From the NCBI RefSeq assembly GCF_032884065.1, contig NC_088868.1:9438234-9502233 (forward strand): DNA of 64,000 nt, given 5' to 3'. Under the pieces are notes generated by a model that was not told the DNA's origin, did not search any database, and worked only from the letters and a program-made list of their open reading frames with translations. A program made the translations under genes and the position numbers. Every line of letters starts with the position of its first letter. Within the stretch, counting starts at the first letter, position 1. Source of the DNA: Artemia franciscana. Lineage: Eukaryota > Arthropoda > Branchiopoda > Anostraca > Artemiidae. Below are positions 26,201 to 36,090 of the stretch, piece by piece.

Positions 26201-29200
26201 TGATCAACGCCGTATCCAGAATTATCATTTTTTTTGGGGGGGGGGGGGGTAAGCTACAAAAAAATTTACAGTACACGTCAAAATTTTGTTCACATTCATT
26301 TTTGGCACTTTTCTGTCAATCAGACATTTGGGTGGGGGGTCAAACCCGGCAACCTCCCCTTCTGGAACGGTCTTGACACTGATCCCCATCCTAAAGACTA
26401 ACCGGATTTTCAAGAACGACAAACCAGTCGGTCAAAAACAGGTAGTGGAGTCCTCACTTCCTCATGTCAATTCCTTTTTCCTCCTCCCGGTAAAACCTCA
26501 AAAGGGAATATATCTTCCTTTATCCCATACTGTGTGAAGCACTACAAAGATGAATTTCTTGAAAATGCTGCATAATGTTTTAATGATTAATTTTTATATT
26601 TATTCCATTTAAATATTTTATTCTATTAAATTATATTTCATTATAAATATAATTCATTTAAATTTATTTCATGTTTTTTTGTCGTGTGATAGCTGCTGCC
26701 AGCTGTTTGCTATTTTTCCAATATTTATTTATTTATTTATTTTTACCGTGGCATTGGCTTACAGTTCAAAACGTAAATCAGAGGCATAATTCAAAAACAC
26801 GTGTCTCTGCGTGTAAATGTTGTTGTGTAAACCCAGCGCTGCTTTGTAGATATATCCAAAAATTCAGGTGAACAGGCTTTAAATTCTACTGCGTAATGAT
26901 GAATAAAAAACATCCTAGTTCTGTCTATGGTCCTCGCTCAGTTTTATTTTTTTGTTATAGGCGGCACTCCGACAAGCACACCCTCTTCTGCGTCACCAAG
27001 AAATGTGGAGGTTGAACCGCCTGAATTTTCTCCTTCCATTACTGAAAATATTTACGAAGCTAGAATTGAAGACGGGAAACTGTTTTTTGAAAAAAGATGG
27101 TAAACTTTTTTATATATTCCAAGGAGAAATGCCTAGTCGGCTCTCTAAGTTCAAAGGGTGTTAATGCAATCAGCTTAAAAATTCGGTTTGATTGGGGTAT
27201 TTCAAAAGCAGCTTTAGAACTAAGTCATGACAGGAGATCAAAAAGCCCCCTCCCCTCTCCCTTGGGTGGCTCTCCCTGAGATTGGGTACCCCCCCCCCAA
27301 AAAAAAAGGATTAAAATGTGAAATAGGAACGAAAATGGTTTTTAAATATAGGAAAACGCTGTTTCTACTTTACTTAATTTGTTTGAAGTTTTTGAAGTAA
27401 AAAGTTCCTCCCCTCCTCTCTCTGCAGGGGCATATTATTATCTTAAATTATTTTTGACTGTTCAAATAATTTTTTTTTTTATTTTCAAAGTAGCTACTAG
27501 CTTAAATTATAAAAACATATGCATTTCGTATGACTGTATATTTACTTACTTGCTTAATTCTCTTGTCGGGGTGGCGTTGAGAGCGTCGTCAGCCTTCTCC
27601 ACGTCGTCGGTCTGCAGCAAGTGTCTCTTGCTGCAGATCTTTAATCTTCCCAAGACTATCACTCCACCGGAACTTGGGTCCTCCTCTTGGACGCTTCCAG
27701 CCACAGCTAGTTAGTTCAAAGTCGTAAAGAATCTGATCTGGAGTGTCGGTAGGTAATCACAGATGTCCAAACCAAAGAGGTGTCCGCTCGGCAACCATAT
27801 GCGGCAAAGGTGACTGGGAAGTCATGCTACTTAGGCGGTCGTTGTTGAAAAATTCGGTCCATCGGATTCCCTCGGTTGTCAGAAGCCACTTAGATTAAAG
27901 AATTTTGAGACTGCGCTGGACAGCTTCAGTTGTAGGCCAAGTTTCACCTCCGTATAGCAGGATCGGATAAACTGACTCTCCAAGGGTTTTCATTTTGGTG
28001 GCTCATTTGATTATTGGCTTCTTCCAAATTTGGCTCCATCAAAAATGATGAAAAAAATCTCTTCGGACAAGAGAGCGACGGGCGATGAAAGAATTTTGAG
28101 ACGGCGCTGGACAGCTTCAGTTGTAGGCCAAGTTTCACCTCCGTTTAGCAGGATCGAATAAACTGACTCTCCTAGGATCATCATTTTGGTGGCTCATTTG
28201 ATTATTGGCTTCTTCCAAATATGGCTCAATCTACCGAAGACGGCAGAGGCCTTGGCCATGCGGGCAGCAACTTCATGGTCGATGCAGCCATACGATGATA
28301 TAGTAGCACCAAAATAATTGAAGTGGTCAACCACTTCGATTTAGTTTCCGGGAACCAAGTATTTGAAATTATTAGCGTCTGACTTTGGCTACACTGCCAT
28401 GACTTTCTTCTTCTTCCAGTTAAGGGATAGTCCTGGCAGCTTCACAAAGAAGCGTTTTTAGAGCCATGAGTAGATGTGACTTGGATCTGGTGACTTGTGC
28501 TATATAGGAAATATCTGCTCTGTCTTCGATTGGCCAGGCACTGTTTTGTTGATTTTAGTTGTTGTTATTTTTTTCTTTTTTTCTATGTTGGAGTCGCCTT
28601 GCTCTATACGGGTGAAATATTAGTTTGATTTTTGTTCCCTTTGTTTCCATAGACCGCTTTGTCATTTTCCGATTCATTTCTTTGTTTTGAAGAAGGCTGT
28701 AACCTACATAGCGAAAACATGTCGTGAAAAGTCTATTTTAAAACTGAATCGTACCCAAGTGTTTTTAGTACAAGGAAACCGGTTTTCTAAACTTTCACGT
28801 TTCCTTATTTCTAAAAATCTTCCTTCAATCTTCACTATGATTTGTTAGTAATAATAACTATAATAAAAAAGGCTAATTGACCGAATTACGCAAAAGATCC
28901 ATTAATGGCCCTGTGGTTGTGTATACTTCTATTTTTATGAGTCATTGATGGCTTGGCCATCAACGACCAAAGGGGCATTACTATTACTGAAATGTAAATT
29001 TTCTAATAACGCGTAGTATTTTATCCTAAATTTGTTCTAGATGTTATAGAGGAGAAGCTGTAACGGTAGATAGCGGAAACTAGTGTTTCTCGTGTTATTG
29101 GTGCAATACGACCTCGTTAAATTATTAAATAACGCGAAGAATAATTTTGTCTTAAATTTTTTCTAGGTATTATAGAGAGCAAGCTGTGACTGTATATGAC

Positions 29201-32200
29201 AGAAAATCTCGATTCTCTTGTTATTAGGGCAATACGATCAGTAATTTTTGAAATAACGTGAAGATTAATTTTATCTTAATTTGTATTATAGAGGGCAAGT
29301 TGTGACGGTAGATGCCGAAAAATGTCGCTTCTATTATGTTATTACGGCAATAGCATTGGTGAATTTTCAAATAAAGCGAGGAATAGCTCTTTATTAAATC
29401 GCTTTAGGTATTATAGAGGGCTAGCTGTGACGGTAGATCGGGAAGATCGTTTTTCTTATTTAGGGCGATAGGGTTTGTGTATTTTCAAATAACGCAAAGA
29501 GTAATTTCACCTTAATTTGTTTTTAGGTATTATACTGGGCAAGCTCTGACGGTAGATCGTGAAAACTCGTTTCTCTTGTTTAGGGTAATAGGGTTTGTGT
29601 ATTTTTTTATAACGCAAAAAGTAATTTTACCTTTTGTTTAGGTATTATAGAGGGCAAGCTGTGACAGTAGATGGCGAAAACTCTCGTTTTCCTTGTGTTA
29701 TTAGTGCAATTGGATCGGATTCGGTAAGTCTGGCCTTTTCCTCGAGTCTTCTAAAAATAGCTTATTGCAAAATTACTTGTATTAATTTAATAACAAGTAT
29801 TTTTCAAAACTTTAATAGCGTATTGCAAATCTCACATAGCTTCTTTTAATGAATAATCACTAGGTTGTAAAACTTAAGTATACTGCAAAACTATGAAGGA
29901 CTAGGGGAGTGGTATGACTCTTTAAGCTGAGCCAGTGTCGACCCAGCTCTGGATGGGTTCCTGGAGAAATCTGGGGAAGGGAAACAAGAAGGCTGTGCAA
30001 AAGCATAGAATGGCTGGCCCCCAACCCCCCACTGTACTTCCTTACTGAAAGTTCGCGAAACGGAGATGAGCACCGCTGGTAGGGACTGTAAGTTCAATGC
30101 CCCATTTTTTTCTCGTTTTTTTTTCTTTTTGCAAATTACTAGTACTGCACAACTGAAAGACATAAATCTTAAAGTTAAAGTATATTTTTATCTATCAGTT
30201 AAGAAGACTAAAAACTAAGGCCCTGAATTCTTGAAATAAAAATAAGACCGTAAAATAGTATAGATAAAGTGAATTGCCATAGCTGGCACGCGTATTGTAT
30301 CGTGTCCTATTTGTTGTATAGTTACTATTAGTGTATGCTTAAAGACAAGGAATATCTGAAAGATGATAGTAACGTAACTGGGTCCTGTGAAGCTCAAAGG
30401 ACAGTGAAACTGAGGTAAGACCGTTTGAGCTGGCTAAGTGAAATTAATTTTAAATGGAAAATACCTCCTAGTGCAGATTCTGGTGGCGGCTGGTGCCATG
30501 TGGCATCAAAGAGCTTAATAAGATGTAGTTTTCCTTTGAAGGTGTAATTGTCTTTAAGAATACCTCCTAGTGCAGATTCTGGTGGTAGCTGGTGCCATGT
30601 GGCATCGAAGAGCTTAATAATATGTAGTTTTCCTTTGAAGGTGTAATTGTCTTTAAGAATCCACGGATTGTGAATCTTTGAATTTTCGTGGACCAAGATT
30701 TTTGTCAAATTTAACAAATTAGTCAATTGTTTGTTTACCTTTCTACCTATGTCAATAATAAGACAAAGGTCCAACTGAATGAATAATATGTGACATATTT
30801 ATTCTAACAAAATAAAATGATCTTTTATAGATCGATAGTACTTTTATTTTAATAAAGACTATGCAATAAATACATCAAAAAATAAAAGATAAAATATAAC
30901 AGCCTTTTTTTTATATATTATCAATAATTGTGACTCCCCCCTGTACTCCACAGGGAAAACCAGGACCCTTCTTTCTCTCCCCACAAAAAGATTGCTATGA
31001 AATTATTTGAAGCTTACAATTATCCATATATTATGCCCATATTCAGAAACTAGCCAAAAGTAAACTAGATACGTTGCTTACGCAACGTGAAAATTTGCAG
31101 CAACCCTTTGGCATCTGTGACCACAAAAGTGTTGCTTTGACCATACCTTTATTTGCATGGGAAACAAAATATTGACTTGCCATATTGACCATATTGCCAT
31201 GTCATATTGACATGCTTGACATGTTGACATATTGTTGATAATTGACATGTTGACATATTGACATGCCACACTGACTCTGCAGCCAGTTGAGGCTTAAATA
31301 TATATATGTAATGTACCTTTATTTGCATGGGAAACAAAATATTGACTTGCCATATTGACCATATTGACATGCTTGACATGTTGATATATGACATATTGAC
31401 ATGCCTGACATATTGACATGCATGTCATATGACATGCTATATTGACATTGACATGTCACACTGACTCTGCAGCCAGTTGAGGCTTAAATGTATATATGTA
31501 ATGTACCTTTATTTGCATAGGAAACCTAATATTGACTTTACAGCCTAAGTGTATATGAATAATGTAGCCTTTAAGTGAATCAGAAACGTGTAAAATGTAG
31601 ACAAATTGGTACTTGTACCTAACCCCTTAATTTGGTTTTGTTTCTTGGCTATCGATTGTCTATAAGTAGAATGTATGTGGTAATCATGAGTTTTCACTGA
31701 TGAGTTTTCGGGTACAATGTGTATGGTAGTATTTCTTCAAGTTTCTCCCTCCCAGACCATATACGGCCTCAGGGAAAAGGTGAACTAACTTACACAAGTT
31801 TCTAACGCCTCATCCTTGAAGAAGATCGTCCCTTGACAACCTATTCTTACTTGCATATAATTCTTCCATAGCGGTCATGGAACTTGATTTTGTACCCTCA
31901 AATGCATCAGAAGCCAATAATAGGTAAATCCACTGGTAAAAGATGCAAACCCCTCATCACTAAACCTGACCAGGGTTTAAAAAGGGATTTAAAAAAGTGT
32001 ATGTTGATTTATTAGCCAGTTGAAATTAATCGTTTTTAATCGGAGGCATCGTTACAGATTAAGACTTGCAGTATCATTTTATAGAGCATAATTAGTACTG
32101 TAGATCTATCCATGACTTTTCACAATCACATTGCTCCAGCTACTCTACAATATTCAAAACTATAAAAATAATGAAAATAATTTGAATATATTCAAAACTA

Positions 32201-34005
32201 CAAAACTATATCATTGTGATGTGTTTTTATTGATAATCGCCGTGTTGCCGCAAGGAGACAAATTTCATTTTTATTTTTCATGAATTTCTCAAAAACAATT
32301 ACTATATCATCATCTGCATACGATTTAGCATTGACCTTGTAAGACCTTAAAATAACATTGTAATTATCACCTTCAAATGTCGACAGACAACCGATAGTCA
32401 TTAAGCTAATAGTGTATTTGGTAAATTGATCCTTACCACAGCAATAGAAGATATGTCAGTGGTATTAATCCGTTCACATATAATTGATTCAGCTCCAATA
32501 TTTTTTTCTTGGCGGTTCCGGTCAGTGGCATTGCTAATAGCCTAGTTCGACTCTACTTGACTTTCAAACGGATTTGGAAAGATCAGGTTAGCATTTTCTA
32601 ATTTTCCTTGGAAGGAATAGGAAATGTCGGATATGTTGATTGTTTTGTATTGCAAATAGGGGGCCAGAAATAACTGTTGAAATGTACCGTAATATCTCTT
32701 CTAGTCTGAAAAACCCAATGCTTTATCCCGGGGGGTTTGGGGAGGTTACCGTGTTTAACATCCCTCTCCCAAGCTTATGTCCGACCTGTAAAATAGTAAC
32801 AAAATGCATATAAACAAATTTGTCATGCATTTTTAAAGGTATTTTTTAAGCCCCCCTCCCCCGTACAAAAATCAGGATACGCCCTTGCAAAGCCCCCTCT
32901 ACAAAATTTCTGTTCCTCCTTGTCCGAAAAGTTACCCAGTTCCCCTTCCATATGGTTAACTAAAGAAGAAAGAGTATTCTATTCTACATGATTTCTTCTA
33001 TACAGACTTCTATAAGATAAAGTAATTCATGTAGTTGACCTTTAACAGCGTTGAACCAAAGAGGAAAAGAGACTTCTGTACCCCTGTGTCATGTACTTCT
33101 TCTAGAGAGAATACCAAGAGGTTCCTGTACTATAGAATCATTCTTGCAGCTGGCCCTCAGTAAGTTCTTACCAGTAAGAAAAAAGACTTCTATAAAAAGA
33201 GACTACCCTGTACTTTTGTATTGAAAACTGTGCTTTACCTGCATTGACGCGTTTGCTTAATCTCATAAATATCTGTATTGACTCCTGTATTTGTCGACTT
33301 CAAAATGCCTAAAAATTAAAGTGTCCAATATCCCAAACAATTTGCAAACATTTCATATGAAAATGTTACGCAGAACTTAGGTAGAGGCGTAGCTAGGGAG
33401 GGGAGGGGTGACTGTCCTTGGATAACCCCTTTAGAAAGTGCCAATCCAATTTTTTGTCATTACTGTGATCTACTTATATCGTGGTTGTAATGGTCAAGGA
33501 GGGTTGGGCCAACATTTTCCCTGAATACCTCAGCTACGCCTCTGAGCCTAAGTTAATATAATGAAAGTTGCTTAAAATAAGGGCAAGTTAAAGACCCATT
33601 AACATAAGTGTATGGAATGGCAGAATTCGTGTAAATTATTATATAAGTATCAAGGAGATCAAGATAAAAACATGTTTGCCCCCCCCCCAGGCCCATCTTA
33701 GGTCTATATGTATTTAAAAGTTTTCTATGATTACCGTCTTCGAAAATCGTCAAGTTCTTAGGAAAGTGCCATATTTTTATCAGTATTGCTGCATTAAACC
33801 ATGAAAATAAATAGGTAAAACAAAAGTCTAATTACTATAATCAGAATTTCTTAATTTAGCAAATTCTACTTTTTACGCTTAGAGTAACCATGTTGTTATC
33901 TTCTTTTAGGTTTGGATGCGAAGGATGAGCGACAATACAAAAACACGTATATCCATTTCACAGCTTGCTGCTGGAAAATTCTATATACAAAGACGTGCTG
34001 CATAA
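17146..34005 (+). CDS. Sds3: SDS3/SUDS3, Sin3 histone deacetylase corepressor subunit (N-terminal exon missing)
   Basis: Nuclear scaffold subunit that in yeast and animals links Sin3 and class I histone deacetylases. Six exons join in frame: 17146-17212, 21363-21678, 25274-25460, 26961-27099, 29642-29723 and 33910-34005, giving 294 residues and a TAA stop; vertebrate SUDS3 is about 328, so roughly 35 N-terminal residues are missing. Residues 1-22 are acidic (EDYTELKEQ). Residues 23-127 form the coiled coil (YQDKLAYL, EFEEKKAELRENLIA, RMIENE, GDSMEV). Residues 128-189 start with KPVITRKLRRRPNEP, in the Sin3-binding region. Residues 220-294 are the conserved C-terminal block (EARIEDGKLFFEKRWY, CVISAIG, QRRAA). 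All introns are GT-AG. Introns are 1.5-4.2 kb and full of repeats. The paralogue BRMS1 is less likely because the RKLRRRPN and IEDGKL blocks match SUDS3 best. An AATAAA lies at 34444 but is weak evidence for the mRNA end. Confidence 0.93.
17213..21362 (+). other. Sds3 intron A (4.15 kb)
   Basis: Most of it (to 20318) is inside the inverted-duplication arm. No exon is recognised. At 19756-20100 the minus strand is open in two frames, and in one of them ends at a good donor (GTAAGT at 19756-19761 read in reverse) after LLVKLWMPGERKQRLIPVK. The same frames are kept in the other arm, but I cannot name a family. 20319-21362 contains a G run near 20800 and no features I can identify. Confidence 0.5.
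19752..20100 (-). other. Unidentified exon-like open segment
   Basis: On the minus strand one frame reads SICLVSSGAKIGSTSSKTLH and on to RRLLVKLWMPGERKQRLIPVK, then GTAAGTAATAAT. A second overlapping frame is rich in W, K and R (NWRRFSVDRRKDWWLMV). The copy at 57356-57663 keeps both with few substitutions. An AATAAATAAATATG string nearby (about 19715) could be a retroelement tail. Function unknown; it may be a relic of a mobile element or a neighbouring antisense gene. Confidence 0.25.
21363..21678 (+). CDS. Sds3: Sds3 exon B (coiled-coil core)
   Basis: Acceptor TTTTAG ends at 21362. The donor at 21679 is GTTAGA, weaker than the other donors but supported by the exact protein joint SME-V-KP with the next exon. 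It encodes residues 23-127, the dimerising coiled coil with heptad-rich KKLKKLETLLRERL and EREYVSERRAAVREFEEKK. Reading on past the donor stays open to 21741, which makes an artificial 130-residue frame. Confidence 0.92.
21645..22033 (+). repeat. Tandem duplication of the exon B 3' end and intron start
   Basis: The block 21645-21825 (end of exon B, its donor and about 150 bp of intron, ending GGGCCGTAGGCAAGGTATGTC) is repeated at 21850-22033, offset 205-208 bp. The second copy has its own GATTCTATGGAG then GTTCGA in place of the donor, no acceptor before it, and a 1-bp change (GATGGAGG for GATGGGAG). It is a partial pseudo-exon. Confidence 0.85.
22080..23268 (-). mobile_element. hAT transposon fragment, Buster/ZBED5-like, broken
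   Basis: The right end is CAGCGGTGGTTCTCAAAC read on the minus strand (ending 23268), a classic hAT terminal inverted repeat, with GCGTACCCC subterminal repeats inside. Inward, the minus strand encodes YDEQYLKVDFAWTGS and PQCVVC (22650-22730), then LLKRHFESKH, YFEYLSEDLKSRKN and SYKVSHLIAKAGKNHTTSEN (22141-22395). This is a BED zinc finger followed by the start of a ZBED5/SCAND3-type transposase. The finger is split by a TTATTA-type AT expansion at about 22405-22620, there is an in-frame TGA before KYDEQYL, and the rest of the transposase and the other terminus are absent. The 8 bp after the end (TAGATAAA) would be the target duplication. Confidence 0.75.
22405..22625. repeat. TTATTA/ATTATA low-complexity expansion
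   Basis: About 220 bp made almost only of A and T with TTATTA, TATTAT and ATTTAT runs. It lies precisely between the CxxC and the HxxxxH halves of the BED finger in the hAT relic. Confidence 0.8.
23277..25273. other. Rest of Sds3 intron B
   Basis: No exon, RNA gene or classified repeat is seen. Two stretches about 0.75 kb apart share TTTTATGCGTTAAACTAATACCTCTG and the CTCTATTGGCTTTTAAATATTTGTAAA block (24310-24380 and 25045-25110), so it has a local duplication. Confidence 0.5.
25274..25460 (+). CDS. Sds3: Sds3 exon C (Sin3-binding region)
   Basis: Acceptor GAGAAG ends at 25273 and donor GTAAGT begins at 25461. It starts in phase 0 and ends in phase 1. It encodes VKPVITRKLRRRPNEPLP and on through a charged linker to QYQNKKN. 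The RKLRRRPN block is the most diagnostic SUDS3 signature in the gene. Confidence 0.93.
25461..26960. other. Sds3 intron C (1.5 kb)
   Basis: No exon. Around 26210-26370 there is GCCGTATCCAGAATTATC plus a run of 13 G and a GGTGGGGGGTCAAACCCGG block, which looks like a decayed dispersed repeat with TATCCAG-type ends. 26580-26670 is AT-rich. Confidence 0.45.
26961..27099 (+). CDS. Sds3: Sds3 exon D
   Basis: Acceptor GTTATAG ends at 26960; donor GTAAAC begins at 27100 inside the tryptophan codon TG|G. It encodes GGTPTSTPSSASPRN, an S/P/T-rich linker, then ENIYEARIEDGKLFFEKR. The EARIEDGKL motif starts the conserved C-terminal block. Confidence 0.93.
27560..28530 (-). mobile_element. LINE ORF2 fragment in Sds3 intron D
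   Basis: The minus-strand translation gives VVDHFNYFGATISSYGCIDHE, VAARMAKASAVFGRLSHIWK and then a YSILLNGGETW block. This is the post-reverse-transcriptase region typical of craniofacial-development-protein-like LINEs (F-x-Y-L-G-S-T-I-S ... G-C-E-T-W). Several stops and frame changes make it dead. A segment of about 140 bp (27899-28040) is repeated at 28089-28230, so the ETW region occurs twice. It is antisense to the host gene. Confidence 0.72.
28560..28800. repeat. Dispersed repeat end, possibly Penelope-like
   Basis: It contains TTTGTTTTGAAGAAGGCTG followed by TAACCTACATAGCGAAAACA. Motifs of this shape (GAAGAAGGC ... GCGAAA) recur at the ends of Penelope-like and similar retroelements as I remember them. 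No coding region is attached, so the assignment is tentative. Confidence 0.25.
29041..29600 (+). pseudogene. Five decayed tandem copies of Sds3 exon E
   Basis: Copies start at 29041, 29167, 29284, 29407 and 29527, each a version of TATTATAGAGGGCAAGCTGTGACGGTAGAT, with periods of about 115-126 bp (exon plus about 40-50 bp of intron). Copies 1, 2, 4 and 5 keep a TTCTAG or TTTAG acceptor; copy 3 has lost it. Copy 1 begins with A, so the split codon becomes TGA. Copies 2 and 4 have in-frame TAG. Copy 5 is 2 bp short and out of frame. Only copy 3 stays open, ending near GGTGAA. None has the GTAAGT donor. These are host exon duplicates, useless as normal exons but possibly able to be spliced in as poison exons. 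Confidence 0.88.
29642..29723 (+). CDS. Sds3: Sds3 exon E (intact member of the array)
   Basis: Acceptor TTTAG ends at 29641 and donor GTAAGT begins at 29724. It encodes WYYRGQAVTVDGENSRFPCV and then ISAIGSDS, matching the WYHKSQAI ... CVISSVG block of SUDS3. It is the sixth and last unit of a tandem array and the only one with both good splice sites and an open frame. Confidence 0.92.
29905..30070. mobile_element. SINE body fragment
   Basis: It shares the string AAG-GCATGCAAGAGCATAG-CTGGCTGG-CCC (with substitutions) with the tRNA-headed element at 47095-47370. The tRNA-like head is not clearly present here. Confidence 0.4.
30461..30658. repeat. Two-copy 99-bp tandem repeat, open on the minus strand
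   Basis: The unit begins ATACCTCCTAGTGCAGATTC and repeats after 99 bp with four or five changes. The minus-strand frame 30394-30774 stays open across both as a 33-residue repeat (KDNYTFKGKLH-IKLFDATWHQ). Some changes are silent and some conservative. No family is recognised. Confidence 0.75.
31143..31530. repeat. Tandem 170-190 bp units with nested TGACATATTG repeats
   Basis: ACCTTTATTTGCATGGGAAAC recurs at 31145, 31315 and 31505. Inside the units, TTGACATATTGACATGC-type 10-14 bp motifs expand and contract. Open frames rich in M, S, W and Q here are artefacts of the repeat. Confidence 0.85.
32715..32890. repeat. Decayed MITE-like repeat (TATCC/GGATA ends)
   Basis: Bounded by TTTATCCCGGGGGG and AAAAATCAGGATACGCCC. 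The interior shares CCGACCTGTAAAATAGTAACAAAATG-type sequence with 50976-51150. Confidence 0.45.
33910..34005 (+). CDS. Sds3: Sds3 terminal exon F
   Basis: Acceptor TTTTAG ends at 33909. It encodes VWMRRMSDNTKTRISISQLA and AGKFYIQRRAA then TAA, aligning with the SUDS3 end ([20 protein letters not shown] ... IRRRSAA). The presence of the native C-terminus argues that the gene is complete on this side. Confidence 0.93.
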   Translation, partial: VWMRRMSDNTKTRISISQLAAGKFYIQRRAA

Positions 34006-35290
34006 AATAATTAAATTATTTTTGGTGTCTCTCGGAATTTTTCGTGCTTTTATTTAAACATGTTTTTACATAAAATATTTTCTTTTGTTTAAGATGACCA
34101 TAATATAACTGAAGTAGGTTTTTACGGTATAATTTTCTTTTCAAAAGGCGATCTAACCTGAACAGGGGTGCCATGCAGGGGGGGGGGGGGGGGGGCAGTC
34201 GCTCTCCTCCTGTCTCTGTATTTTTTTTTAAGGAATACCTTTTTTTATCTTCGTTTAGAAGATAGAACAAAATACTATCAATAGTGATAGTAATCAAAGT
34301 CTTTGATCAGAGCAAGGAGGCAATACAAGGAATACGATCCCTGAGGAATCCCCCTGAGGGATACGAAAAACTGCAAATGTTTTAAATATTTGAAAAAAGA
34401 ATTTTGTTTCAAAGAACTTTTTTGAATCATTGATAAGTGTAATAATAAAATTATTATCTTATTTTAAATTGAATAGTGATATCTAGACATTTTTGAAAAA
34501 AAAGATTTTTGTTGCAGAAAACACTTTTAAATCCTTGACAAGTGTAATAATAAAAGTATAATTTTATTTTAAATTGAATAGTAATGTCCAGAAATTTGAG
34601 GAAATTTTAAAATGAGGGAAATACAGGCTCCGAGCCCCCCTCCCCATTCCCCTTACGTGTGTCCCTCTACTATAGTAACCGCTATGCACTATTTGCTTGT
34701 TTTTAAGTGCACTGGAATTGTTGGAAATAATTTTTGTAAAATCACAAAATGTTTTCACAATATAGGAGAGCAGGGCAAAAAACCTTTTGGGGGGAGGCAA
34801 AAAATATGCCAGAAGAACATTTTTTAATAATTTGTCTGTTTGTTAATTATTAATTGTGATAATTATCGGTTAATAATTATTTTAATTATGGTTTTTGATA
34901 ATTTACATAATAAACAGGCTCGCCAAGTGACAGGAGGGGCAGTTGCTTTCCTTCCCTCCATAGATTTTATTGTTAAAGTTGTTTTATTGCTAAAGATTTT
35001 GAAGTTTATGGTATGAACAGGCATGACATAGTTTTCTAGTGTTATATTCTCATCAAATAACAGTGACCGTTAAGAGGTCAATGTGACGTAGTCAACGAAT
35101 GAATCATCATAAAAGTGATTACCTTAGAATAGTAATGAATCTTCATGACCACACCTTGCTTTCAATTTTAGTTTCGAATTTATATTCTTATATTCTTTAT
35201 ATTCTTTTATATTCTTTACATTTTCTTTATATTATCTTGATTATCTTTATATTCTTCAAGTTTATATTCTTCTCTGGTAGCAACAATTAC
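34006..35290. other. 3' flank of Sds3
   Basis: Contains the presumed 3' UTR. AATAAA occurs at 34444-34449 in a stretch that is duplicated (34430-34480 and 34540-34590). A run of 18 G lies at 34178-34195. TATTCTT-type simple repeats fill 35180-35280. No other gene is seen. Confidence 0.45.
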
Positions 35291-36025
35291 TATTTTTCCT
35301 GGTAGCAAGATATTATTGTTTATCTTGTCGGGAATTTTTATTTTATTTTAGATAATTTGCGATATTGCAACAACATAATTTAAAAAACGATGAAGAAGAT
35401 CCTAAAAATAGCACATTGTCGGTTTTGATTTTTATTACATTAATCATTTATTTGATAAAAATTCTGGATTCGTATCCGAAACAAACCTCCGTGTAATAAA
35501 CACAAACACTTATAAACAGAACAAATGCTGCGGTAAGTTATTGGGTCAGTATTAGGATGGTTAAGGGTCTTTAAGCAAATATTATCTACAGGAATTTACT
35601 TCTTTTACAAAAAAAAGGATAGGAAAAGCTGAATATTTTAAGAAGATGGAAATGGTAGGTTTGTGAAGGGAGAGGGGATCTGAGTCTTGATTTTTCAGAG
35701 GGTTTTCTAAATCAGTGCTAGCTACAAACAATGTAACATTTCCATGAAATTCAAATTTTGACAGAACACAGTAGGTGAAATGCAGCTTATTCGTGATAGA
35801 GGATGTACAAGAACGACCACTCGCCGTTTGATTTGAGTTGATAAGAGTCGCCATGTATGCTTTATTGGAGAGTCGATGGGGAAACCATAGTAGTTATGTG
35901 ATCTTAATTAATCCTACCGAACCCAAGGATAATTTTTTATGGTGGAGCTTGGTGCCAGTAGAAAAATAGAACTTTCACATTTTTGCGATGAAGTTCGAGT
36001 CCAAATCTTGAGTACTCGGATTGTA
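35290..36025 (+). repeat. Left arm of a long inverted-repeat pair
   Basis: Runs antiparallel to 42100-43110. Shared blocks include GAAGAAGATCCTAAAAATAG, CACATTGTCGGTTTTGATTT, AAGCAAATATTATCTACAGG and CTCCAATAAAGCATACATGG. The arms enclose about 6 kb. Long terminal repeats of this size are known from several DNA elements; no transposase or other gene of such an element was recognised between them. Confidence 0.75.
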
Positions 36026-36090
36026 GGAATGCAAAACCTCAAAAATTTGCTGGATAGTGTGACTCAAATTTAGAATACTGTGTGCATAAC

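Larger units (their letters stand above)
29724..33909. other. Sds3 intron E (4.2 kb)
   Basis: No exon is recognised apart from repeats listed separately: a SINE body, a 99-bp duplication and a TGACATATTG array. 31520-33909 holds decayed dispersed repeats with poly-C or poly-G runs (32715-32890, 33360-33540, 33680). Confidence 0.5.

Noticed and set aside
31078-31394. Overlapping open frames rich in M, S, W and Q
   Set aside because: Pure translation of TTGACATATTGACATG repeats.
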